Assembly: GCA_019828545.1 (NCBI GenBank)
Contig: JACVRA010000287.1
Location: 1-64,000, forward strand
Length of the DNA stretch: 64,000 nucleotides
Direction of reading: 5' to 3'
DNA from: Paracamarosporium sp. OC-R06-R3
Lineage: Eukaryota > Ascomycota > Dothideomycetes > Pleosporales > Didymosphaeriaceae
Under the pieces are notes generated by a model. The model worked only from the letters and a program-made list of their open reading frames with translations. It was not told the DNA's origin and did not search any database. Of this stretch, positions 1 through 9,699 are shown piece by piece. Position numbers and translations under genes: made by a program. The first letter of the stretch is position 1. Every line of letters starts with the position of its first letter.

Positions 1-108
1 CGTGAGAACATATTTCAGGCGTAAGCCTGATTTGGGTGAGAAATCGGTTCTCCTCGGGAGCACTGATCTATACTTGAATCAGGCTTACGCCTGAAATATG
101 TTCTCACG
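1..108. repeat. Foldback (MITE-like) element with 32-bp perfect inverted arms
   Basis: Bases 1-32 and 77-108 are exact reverse complements. Each arm contains its own near-palindrome (AGGC-GTAA-GCCT). The 44-nt centre also holds a small GAGAA/TTCTC stem. The left arm starts at base 1 of the window, so it may extend outside and no target-site duplication can be judged. The structure fits a miniature inverted-repeat element or a solo foldback. It lies 225 bp past the stop codon of the minus-strand phosphotransferase gene, so it could also sit in that gene's 3' flank as a strong RNA hairpin. Confidence 0.75.
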
Positions 109-333
109 GCAATTTTTGCGCGCCGGGAAGGAGCCCAAATCCCCAGATGTACCTACGCCTGCAGAAGTCCGATCCCACCCACGCTTTCTTCGCTAGCATT
201 AATGAATCTTCGCCATGCAGGACTCCTTGTCTTCCAACCTCACACGCTTCTAATTGCAAGGCACCCTGCCTCCTGCCCCCGTCTTCTTCGACCATGCCGC
301 CTCTTCGCCTCTGCTTCGCCATCTTCATTCCAC

Positions 334-1826
334 TTACTGCCCCTTCTTTTCCTTCTCTTCATTCTCTTTCACCGGCTGGTACGGATACTTGATAGTCAGA
401 CACCAGATGTCCAAGTAGTCGCAGATGGTCCAGATGACATCGATCACGAAGCTACCGTGAACGCCAATCGCCAGACCCAGGCACATGAACACGAACGCGA
501 CCTGGTAGACATCGTTACCCAGCGCGCTTGGCCAACCAAAGCCAACCTTCTCCTGTAGGAACGGGCCAAGAGAGTCAGCCACACCGTAGATGAGTGGGTA
601 GATCAACACGTTGCCGCGCGGGAAGCGGGACTTTGTCAGATGCGAGATGATGATGCGACCGACAGAGTAGGCATTTATTAGACCAGCGTAGAAGACGAAG
701 GGGACCAGGTGATGGTGTAGAATTACGGGTTGGAGGTAGAGGTAGGCTGGGATGAGGATCCAGGCTGCGGCGAAGGTGAGGAGGCCGAGGAGAGCAACAC
801 GGGTGCGCTGGCCGCGGGCGCGCCGAGCCTTCATGACGTTTAGAGCACTGTAGCTATTTGTTAGACTTCGACTTCGACATTTGAGGGCGCCTTGGGGCTC
901 TCACCTGCTGACAGTGTTGAAGACCAACACAACGCTTCCGTATACCATGTACCACTCGTTCCAAGCCAAGTTGTAAACAACATCTGGGATAAAGTCGTAG
1001 TTATCCACGCCGACACTAGCAAGCAACGATCTCTTCCAGAAGCTACCGCCACCAAGAACAGCCGTAGCCGCATATACGAAGCAAAGTGTTAGGATCCCCT
1101 CGACAGGACCAGAAATAAAGCCGAGCGTGAGCGTATGCGTGTGATATTCGTCCCAAGTTTGAACGTAGAATGTCAACAGCGCTATTCCGTTGTTAGTCAT
1201 GCCGGCAGCTTAGCCTTGATTTTACTCACAAGCAAAGAGCGTGAGCACCGTTTTCCAGCCCTGACCCAGGTTCATTGCTGCCGAAAAAAGCAAGACTTCC
1301 AATGTGGTATTGACCGCATCGACACCATGGTCGAACAGCTCTCCCAGTGGTCCACTTTGGTGTGTCCTCCTCGCCTGGCTTCCATCAACAGCGTCGAATG
1401 TCTGGTATAGGAATAGTCCAATCGCCCAGCTGGCGTACACCCACTGCGGGCAGTCCTGATCAAGCGTCGGCGTATACCAAAGCATAGTCAAGAAGTTCGC
1501 AACGACAAATCCGAATCCAGATAGGGTGATCTATGCAGTTCCATCAGTATTGGTATCTTCGACGCGTGTGCGAGTGCAGCATTTCGTTTCGTTCAGCGGA
1601 CGGTCGTAAATGTGAGAGAACTCACAAGATTCGGCCTGTCCACGCGTTAGCCAGACCTCTGTAACTTTCCAAGACATGAAACCTACGCCATCCACATGGG
1701 AAAGCACTTGATCACCACATGTGTATAAAACGGCTTCAAAACATATCGCGAAACCAAGCTATGATCGACACCAGAGTACTTGTACTCGTTGAGCTTAGGG
1801 AGCTTGTCCTGCCGTATGTACACCAT
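334..1826 (-). CDS. Choline/ethanolamine phosphotransferase (CDP-alcohol phosphatidyltransferase)
   Basis: The enzyme transfers phosphocholine or phosphoethanolamine from the CDP-alcohol to diacylglycerol, the last step of the Kennedy pathway, in ER/Golgi membranes. I join exons 1687-1826, 1626-1635, 1230-1530, 905-1181 and 334-847 (minus strand) into 413 codons, the usual size for CPT1/EPT1. Residues 99-121 carry the full family signature DGx2ARx8Gx3Dx3D (D99, G100, A103, R104, G113, D117, D121). Several hydrophobic membrane segments follow, including a strongly hydrophobic C-terminal part. The second exon is only 10 nt and is needed to restore the conserved PNLITLSG stretch. All introns are 48-95 bp with GT-AG ends. 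Choline versus ethanolamine preference cannot be read from sequence, so no symbol is given. Confidence 0.9.
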
Positions 1827-2252
1827 GGCGGCAATGTGTGTATCGTCTTATCGCGTCGCGTCGCGTCAAAACCGTATGTGGGAGGAGGTGTTTATTAGGA
1901 GGAGAGTGTTGGTGCGCGATAGTTTTAGCAGGGTTTGGGCCTGGTTTCGTGTTTAGCTTGTGATTGGGGTGATGACGTGGAGTGGGGTATGGCAGAAAAT
2001 GAATCAGTTCGCTTGAACGCACCCACGTGATAGCACGATCAAGATGCTGCAACGAACAGAGAACACGGCTTCTGGTATATTCTGATCAATTTGACTGCTA
2101 CACGACAATGCCGAACGCGTTACTACCCTGAGGGAAGCCATTGCCCAGAGTGGAGTTATACTACAACAAAATCTTCACCTCTCTAACCAACCATGAAAAG
2201 GGTTAACCCTTCCTTTACGCATTTAACAATATCGCAGATGATTGCGTCTTCC
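1827..2252. other. Intergenic: phosphotransferase promoter side and NIPSNAP 3' side
   Basis: No supported gene. It holds the 5' flank of the minus-strand phosphotransferase gene and the 3' flank of the minus-strand NIPSNAP gene. Open frames here are short and low-complexity. Confidence 0.6.
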
Positions 2253-3425
2253 TCATGCTACTGGACTCCATGGGCAAGGAATCAGGATCCTGCTCTTCAT
2301 TTCTTGGATCAGTGGCACAGTCTTGTGCACCGTCTCGCCCCAGCCCTCGACGCTCCAGCTCTGCTCACGACGGACCTTGCGCTCCTCCAGATTGGCGAAC
2401 TGCCATAGGTGGTGCACCGTGTTCAGCTCGCCAATCTGCACGAACCAAGCGCCCACACCCTCCATGACTTCGCGACGTGCCTTCAGCCCGCGCCTCCAGT
2501 GTGTTTCCCACTCGAGAAGGTTGCCGGGATGCAGAGTGTATGAACGAAGTTCGAAAAGACCTCCCAGCTGGCGCGGTGGTGTCGTGGGCCAGAAGGAGAA
2601 CTCCTGCATAAGCGAGGTCCTTTTCGAGTTGATCAGGTGCTTCAGCTTCGAATCGAATTCAGGGAATTCGGGGTGGTGTTGAATGGCATTCAGCGAGGCG
2701 TGGTAGCCCTCGTACCGCTGATACTCCCATATGTGCACTAAAACACACTTGAATCAGTACGCTGCTACACGTGCGCGGTCTGGGGAGGTCTTACCGAAGG
2801 TGTCACAATCGCCGACCTCGGTTCTCCAGCTGCCTACCAAGTGCACCTTATTATCCGGCATTGATGCCACTCTAGGATACCAGTTGCCCACCAGCTCTGT
2901 GTACTCGTCGACCTTGTCGGGCTTGACCTCGTGGAAGACAATGGAATGCACGTACTTGCCTCGAGCAAGGACCTGCGAGAAGCTCCTCTCGATGTCCTTG
3001 TCGAGCTCGCGTCCCTCGGGCGTTCCGTAGATTAGTGACTTCAGCGCTCCACCCTTCTTCTTGTCGCCATCTTGTTCTTGTGCTCGGGCTTCTTCTGCAT
3101 TGGAAGATGTTAGTGATCCGAGGGCCTTTCCCAAACCAGAGGCCTCGCCAGCAGAGACAGCAGACGCAGACAGATTACCAGAGGAAAATGACTGACTTTC
3201 TTTTTGTTCTTTCTCCTTCTGAGCGGCTATCAGGCCCTCGCGATACTCCTTCTGCCGTGCATTGAACTCGGCAGCTCCGTCGGGCTTGATATCGGCAAGG
3301 GCAGGTGTCTTGTGGCTCTGGGCTGCCGCAGCGTACGCTGAGAAGCAGCGCGAGTTGACGGTGGCGGTCGTGTGCTGCGTGGGAAGGGCGCTGCGAAGAC
3401 CAGCACCAACACGGCGGGCGAACAT
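2253..3425 (-). CDS. NIPSNAP family mitochondrial protein
   Basis: NIPSNAP proteins are mitochondrial ferredoxin-like (dimeric alpha-beta barrel) proteins linked in animals to mitophagy; the fungal role is poorly defined. The N-terminus (MFARRVGAGLRSAL) is Arg/Ala-rich with no acidic residues, as in a matrix targeting peptide. Family blocks are clear: KYVHSIVFHEVKP, VGSWRTEVGDCDTF, HIWEYQRYEGYHAS and, near the C-terminus, GGLFELRSYTLHPG. Exon 2 is 2253-2737 and intron 2 is 2738-2794, which rejoins DTF to VHIWEY. A second, in-frame intron at 3095-3196 (102 nt, multiple of three) is likely, because it begins GTCAGT, has CACTAAC before its CAG, and interrupts a charged linker with a Ser/Gly/Ala-rich insert. 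If it is retained the protein is 34 residues longer. Confidence 0.88.
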
Positions 3426-4127
3426 TGCGATGCTGTTGTGAAGCTTGGGAATCGGCGTCGGAGGGCAAAGGAAGCTCGCGCGAGCTGCGGCGGTAGAAGA
3501 TGGAGGATGGGGTGACGTGTCGTGGACGATGGTAGGTGAATGGGAGCTGCACGGGGAGATTGTCTGTCTGCGTCTGCTACTTCACTGCTGCGCGATGACT
3601 GAGGGGAAGCTCGCAGCTGCACCTTCCATCCTTGCCGTGGCCCAAGCTTTTAGTGCGCCTGCTCGGACGGGGGAAAGCTGGGGAAGTCGCCCCCGGAAGC
3701 CCCCACAAGCATCATAGCATGCCCTAGGAGCAATTCGCTCCCTCGTGCATTCGCAGAAGCAGCCAATTCCACGCCTTGATTCAGAGCCTCATCTCCACTG
3801 TGGGCTCGACTGCCTCGCGCTTCCCTCTAGCGATGACGTCACACGCTTCACCCTGGCGATCCGCCTACGCAGCCGCAGTCGCACCGCATCCGCGGCCGGG
3901 AGCCTTAAGAAGTCGTTCGATGATCATCCAAGCTGTTGGCCAGCATGTCAAGACAATATTCTCACGGCATTGAAGAGCTATGTGATGGCCGAGGCAACCA
4001 ACATTGGGTTTACTTGCGCCACTGCGTTGTTCTCTTCAACATGCGAGGGCTTCAATTTTCAATCATACCTTTTGTCTACTAACACTTTACAGCTCAACCA
4101 ATGGCTTCCTCCACTTAAACTGTACCC
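3426..4127. other. Intergenic: NIPSNAP promoter region
   Basis: No gene supported. The region separates the NIPSNAP start from the end of the peroxiredoxin-like gene. The first 250 bases are GC-rich. Open frames are shadows without family resemblance. Confidence 0.55.
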
Positions 4128-4834
4128 CTACAACTGCGCAATCCAGTCCAGCAGCGTGGCTGGCTCGACCCTCTTCTTGTAGTCTGCCTCGAGGTACAAG
4201 TTCTTGACCACGCCACCTTTGTTTATCAGGAATGTAGCCGGTACAGGCACCTCAAATGTATTATCGCCGTTCTGCTTCTCGAGATCCTGAGCAAGAGCAC
4301 GTTAGCCACGTATCGTTGCAGTGTCAGAGCCGGTTAACTCACTATGCCGGACTGCTGGAACAACGGCCTTAAGTTGTCTGGCTGCTTCCAGACGATCCCG
4401 AGCTTTCGCGCAAGCTTGTTGCCCTCATCGGAGAGCACGGGAAAGCGAAGTTCATTCTTTTCCTGCGTTGACAAAGAGGAGTCAGGCAGCTCAGGCGAGA
4501 TAGCCACAAGTTGGACCCCTTGTTTCTGGATTTCGTCGAGCCGCTCCTGGAGTTCATGGAGAGCAAGGTTGCAGTAAGGGCACCAGTTCCCTCGATAGAA
4601 CGTGATGAGCAGAGGTCCATTGGCCAAGAGTTCGGTGCTCGAAACGGGCGCACCCGTGGCGTTGGGTAGGGCGAAGGAAGGGAAGGTTGCGCCAACCTTT
4701 ATCACGTCGACTGGATTTGCAAATTCTGCTTTTGCGATTTCCACTGCGCTGCTGATTGTTTCAACCACTGGGGCCGGGACCTTCGCGTTGAAGTCGGCGG
4801 TCACAGCTTCTAGCTTGGACTCAAGGGTAGCCAT
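4128..4834 (-). CDS. Peroxiredoxin-like (AhpC/TSA, CxxC) protein
   Basis: A thioredoxin-fold redox protein of the AhpC/TSA superfamily, expected to reduce peroxides or act as a thiol oxidoreductase in the cytosol (no signal peptide). Exons 4343-4834 and 4287 downward (4128-4286), with a 56-bp intron 4287-4342, give 216 residues. The strand-loop TFYRGNWCPYC carries the redox pair C85 and C88, as in the PRXL/peroxiredoxin-like group, rather than the single peroxidatic Cys of typical 2-Cys enzymes. The block VQLVAISPE and the C-terminal ATFLINKGG are typical of the fold. The N-terminal 40 residues form an amphipathic helix-rich extension. The substrate is unknown. Confidence 0.87.
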
Positions 4835-6141
4835 TGTAGAGAATGGGTATTTATGCGGATTATGGATGGACTCTGACAGGTAACCACTCTGCTTCTTGCA
4901 TCATATAATATGGCCCTTCTACTTGTATCTTATATGTTTTGTGTCTCTACATAGATATCGCTCCTTGCGTCAGCCGGAAAGTTGAAATTGTTGTGCCCGC
5001 CCGGTGCGGAGTGAAGGCGGACCGAAGCAGACAGATAAGTATACGGGAGACTACCTAATCCGACTAGACGATGCTTCACACACTCGAGCTCACCTGCAAG
5101 CGGTTTCGTAATCAATTTATCCCAACTTCGACACACCCTGCACAGTTTGCTTCCTAAGCTAGAGGACTGACAAATGCAACAGTAAAAACCATCAAATAAA
5201 CTACAATGATGATGAAGGGCAGCAAAACTGTTTCGTGAACACAGTCGGATCGGAAGATTCGATTCCATCCGCATCCGACAATCTAACAGTTCTGGTGGAT
5301 TGATCCTTGGGCTAGTTTATCTTTGTCGGAAATCGATTGTCGAAGGGCGCGAAAATTACAACCACGCTCATGTAAACAATATTCAGTACTAGAAGCGACG
5401 AGGCCTCAACATACCTATCGTACTTGCCGGCCGTTGTAACAACGCACTGCAGCTAGGACTGTTTATCCTGCTTTATTATCATGCTAAACAAAGTCGAGAT
5501 TGAACCTTTGCGAAACGGTAGGAGCATTGCGGCACAGTATCAAATTGTACTGGATCTCACGCAATGCGCCACTAACACGGACACGATGCATAGTTCATCC
5601 GCACCTATTCTCTCGTCCTGGATGCTCTCTGCAACGCCTGGCGGTCAAGTACTTCTCTAATTCACAGCTCTACTATTCATCTATGGAACCCACAATAAAC
5701 CCCATTAAAGTTGACACATCTATGTACAAGCATTCATAGAGTCAAGCACAAGTTATACATAATTATGACATCCGCCGCACTCCAAAACTCCCCTAAGACT
5801 TCTGCATGCCGCAGCACTGCGAGCCGACATCCTGTAGAAGTGCCACCCACGAGGTAGTGCCCTGAGCTGTTTGCTAGTGTCTTAGTGTATAGGAGTAAAC
5901 GTTCGAACCATAGGTCGCTTCTTATTGTTACCCTACGTTCCCAAATCCAACTTTGGTACATAATCCCAACAGACCTCAACGAAATCTTAACAAAGTCCAC
6001 ATCCGAACATTTACCACATACCCTTTTCACCACACATTTGGAATTCTGTACCCAGAGTCTTGCATCAACATCATCCGGCTGCTGTTGAGTTTGTCCAGGA
6101 GCATCGGCGTATACTAACCTGGACCTGTATATCCTGCTCAG
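4835..6141. other. Intergenic: moderate-GC spacer
   Basis: I find no recognisable protein. An ATG at 5765 opens about 30 plausible codons and could be a first exon of the gene at 6142, but no donor convincingly connects them. The stretch 6085-6141 looks like the end of an intron: a TACTAAC branch site at 6112-6118 and CAG at 6139-6141. So transcription of the next gene probably begins in this spacer. Confidence 0.5.
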
Positions 6142-7142
6142 ACTATCAGTGTCAGCATCGCAAGGAGCTACAACGCACAACATTATCAAAGTCGACCCCG
6201 AAGACCCTTATACCTGTCATTACGGACAGACTTTCCCGGGGAGCTCTATCCTGTCATTGATGAATGACTCTGGTATGTTCATCGACGTGGTGTGGCTTCG
6301 AACACCAGATGGAATAAAGATACTGGAGCTTGGGGAAGTCATTGAGAACTTGCCAACAAAAAACTCTCAAGCAACAACTACAAATGAACTGATGGGCATG
6401 CCCAGACGCGATATGAGCGATGCTCAGATTGCAGACAATACTCTACTAAATGGTCCTTCATCGACAGAAGTTACTTCGTCGCAAACTTTCTCATCTATGG
6501 AGGCTGGCCCATCAGAGTCTCCATCAAAAACAGTTGATTCATCCACGACAAGTAGTCAAACAAATCAACCTGCAGCTTTCTTCAACCCTAGGAAACTTAC
6601 ACTCGCGTATCCCATCGTATGGGATCCTAACGTCACGTCCCTCCCCTACAAGGAAATAGCGTAAGTATCACTCCCTTCGCAGTGGGCAACATACACGATC
6701 CGAACTGTTCTTCTATGCTTTGGCCTCCTATACTGACGCCTTCAGTGACACCACCCCTGAGTGTGCAGCCATTGGCAAATACCTATCTCGACCCAACGCA
6801 CCTAAGCCCACAGACCCGCTCATGACATCGTCCAACTTCACTATCATCATCCGCTACGAAGGCCCTTTTGACCGCAATGGCCGCCAGCCGGGCCTAGCCA
6901 TACATCATACCAAGCACTTCACGCTGCACATCCTGGCATATGGATATGTGCCTGGTGAGCGTATGGTTGAGATCTGGCGCAATGGCGAGACCTTCCAGCT
7001 TTACGGGTTGATCGGCGTATTTGCGGATGAGTGTGGATGGTTTCTGGGAGATAAGGAGTTGAGGTATGCGAGCGATGGGAGGTATAGTGGGAGGGCCGAG
7101 GCGCAGCGCCTGCTGGAACTGGTCAACACGAATCAGTCATGA
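6142..7142 (+). CDS. Unknown protein, 5' end unresolved
   Basis: I do not recognise the family. Coding exons are 6142-6660 and 6746-7142, joined over an 85-bp intron (GTAAGT, CTGAC, CAG). The upstream exon begins at a good acceptor preceded by TACTAAC, so the real start lies further upstream or is the first in-frame ATG at 6260 (265 residues). The N-terminal part (VDPEDPYTCHYGQTF) and the C-terminal part (roughly 150 residues ending LLELVNTNQS) read as a folded protein rich in beta-prone and aromatic residues. The middle is a Ser/Thr/Gln-rich linker. There is no signal peptide or membrane segment in the visible part. It is transcribed in the same direction as the Gemin2 gene, 449 bp upstream of it. 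Confidence 0.6.
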
Positions 7143-7591
7143 AGAGGGTCTGTAAGCTGTAGGCTTTGGTTTAAGCACTTCCGAAGAAGGAAATGGGACA
7201 GGAGCAAGCACGCTTCATCCACTAGGCACACGAAGTAGCGGAACATATGAAGCATCGCATTAGGCTGTTTCACTATCTGGTTGATCTCTAAAGAAACCAT
7301 GGCGGTTAGTGACTTTAGATCTTCGAAGGTTTTCGTCCGGTCGTATGGAAGACAGTGAACAACATATTCAGACCCGCTTAACATGGAGGTAACATCTACA
7401 ATTTTGGCACGTACATGGGTGAATTTGGCAAACAATCGCATCGCTAAGCTCCAGACATACGAGCGCACAGACCAACCGGAGGTATCGCCGAAACGGACCC
7501 ACTAAAACTTTGGAGCAGCAGGCAGGCAGCTTTACCTCATCACCAGCAACCTAACGCGACACCCCCGCACCGACCTAGCACGCCAGACACC
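7143..7591. other. Intergenic: Gemin2 promoter region
   Basis: No gene supported. It is the spacer between two plus-strand genes. The last 40 bases before the ATG are C-rich and A/C-rich, as in many fungal leaders. Confidence 0.5.
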
Positions 7592-9699
7592 ATGTCGCAT
7601 GCCGGCATGAACAAGGCTGTCACGGAGGATGGCGCGGCTTACAACAAGCTTCGCCGACCCGACGACTACCTGCAGTCACTCGTGACTCAGTATCCGCCAA
7701 AGAGCGAACTGCCCCCCGTGAAACGAAAGTTCGAATCCGTGGACAGCGCAGATATCGATGGCAAAGAAGAGCCGAATTACAAACGCTCAAGAGAAGGACA
7801 TGTCACCAAGCCAGACACAAGTCCCGGGAAGGCACTATCGGGCGACACACGTCGCATCTTCCGCCCGATCAAGGAGAACGGCATGCAGACCATGTTTCCC
7901 GGCTTGGACGACGACTCTGCTTCAGATGCGGACGATACTATGCGGGACGCCCTCGCGTACCTTCGCAGCGTGAGGTGAGTGCAGTACGCGATTGCCTGCG
8001 TTGCGCCCAAGTTGACATCGAGCACACAGCTTACCTGTGTGATAGGTCCGAAGCCTCCACTATACCCACCCTCCTCGTCGCACCGCCGCAAGTGCCTAAG
8101 AATGAAGAACGTGACCGATCCATGTACAATAACGGGGTCGGGGACTGTCGAGCTGTATACCAGGATGGAACGTGGGTGGCTGTGGATTATGATGCATACT
8201 ACGATGAAGAAGATGAGCAGGAATGGTCGCAATACGAGGACGATATCGATCCGCAAGCCGCATACTACAAGTCGTTGCTCCGACGCTATGAAGCACTGCG
8301 GAACACCTTGGTCAACGCCGATCCAAAAGAACTAGCTTCTTTCGCGAAAGAAGACCCGCAGAAATATGCGAACCTAAGAGTACCGTATTACAAAAGTGAT
8401 TGGCGTTATGCGTTCGACAACGTGTACCCGACTCCGGCATTGGTGACCCAGATCGATGATAAAAGCCTCTATCGCGCACTGGAATACATCGCTGAAGTGT
8501 TAATCACGGAGGACAATATATCGAAGCAGAAGAGCTGTTGGCTATGGACTTTGCTGGCTTTGGTCGGGCATTCGGGGACCTTGGACTATTATAGGGTTGG
8601 CCGCATCAGAGAGCTAGGGCACAAAGCAGGCCAGTTGAGCATCCGTCTCCGAAGCGGTGAGCGAAGAAATACGTTTAAGGATACCGAGGAAGAGGCTGCA
8701 GAAGAGTGGGAGGTTGACGGAGAGGGAATTCATAGTGAAGACGACCATGACGAGAACAAGACTGATGAGTGGATGATTACACAGAAGGCCACATTATCGC
8801 CTGAGGAACAGCTTCACAGCGGCAACGTTAGCGGAGAGACTGAGGATGAAGCAGATTACGAACCCCCTATGAACGTTGACAACCAGTCGGACTCGACGAA
8901 CAAGCAAGCGACCCAAGCTCGTTCGCCCCAACCAGTCAACAAGGGTCACCAAGACGATAATATGGCAACATCAGAGGACGAGGGCGAAATACAAGACGAT
9001 GAGCCTCAAGAAGAAGATGCGCCGACTGACTTGGAAGCAGCACGTGCTCGTCTATTGGCTCAACTTGGTGACAATCTGGTCAAGGAATCCATCCCAGATG
9101 AAAAAATACTGGCTCACCAGCTTAGACGCAACAACGAAGCCCATGGGAAGCCGCGCCAAGGTGGGCGACATCGGCACAATGGCAAAGTTTGCAAGGACCC
9201 ATCATGTCAGACTAATAAAGGACGACAGGATGCTCGTCGTAGGGCAGCGTTGCGTGCCACCCAGAGTGAACAAGCAAATGAATGCAAACCCACAACACCA
9301 TTGCAAACTACGCAAGCAACACGGTCAGCAGCGCAGCAGCACGGGCGCGAAGCCGGATTAGAGAATCCATCCGCAGCCACGAGCACAGAGACCCTTCCGT
9401 ATGGCGAACCTCAACTCATCTCAGACCTACGATCTCAAGCAGACTCTGGAGCACAAGCCGAAAATATCAATTTAGCGACCTCACCAGCTTCTCCAAAGCT
9501 TAATGGAGCAGCTGAGGACGGTTGGTCTGGGCAGCAGGCCATCGACCCGGAACAAGACACATACAGCAATTCGGAGCTAGAGGACGACGGCATAGTGGAG
9601 ATAGATTTGAACACAAGAGTGGCGATCGATATGATATTGACGGTAGTCGGGGAGCGCTATGGGCAGAGGGACTTGCTGCGGTTTCGGGAGGTATGGTAG
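7592..9699 (+). CDS. Gemin2/SIP1 (Brr1-like) snRNP assembly protein
   Basis: Gemin2 (SIP1) binds the Sm ring with SMN during spliceosomal snRNP assembly. Exons 7592-7974 and 8046-9699, joined over a 71-bp intron, give 678 residues. The core is the block around residues 240-315: YYKSDWRYAFDNVYPTP and SCWLWTLLALVGHSGTLDYYR, the SIP1 signature. A long acidic and Ser/Gln-rich insert of about 300 residues follows, with stretches such as EDEGEIQDDEPQEED. The C-terminus (VAIDMILTVVGERYGQRDLL) is the conserved closing helix. Yeast Brr1 and human Gemin2 are much shorter (under 350 residues), so the insert is the main peculiarity. An RxxKRSRE-type basic stretch near residue 70 could be a nuclear signal. 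Acceptor TGTGATAG was chosen because the nearer CACACAG acceptor brings in a stop. Confidence 0.87.

Noticed and set aside
4930..5274. 114-codon minus-strand frame
   Set aside because: No motif and cysteine/serine-rich random composition.
7725..7740. tRNA B-box-like GTTCGAATCC
   Set aside because: Inside the Gemin2 coding exon; no A-box or cloverleaf around it. A similar hit near 43650 also lacks a cloverleaf.
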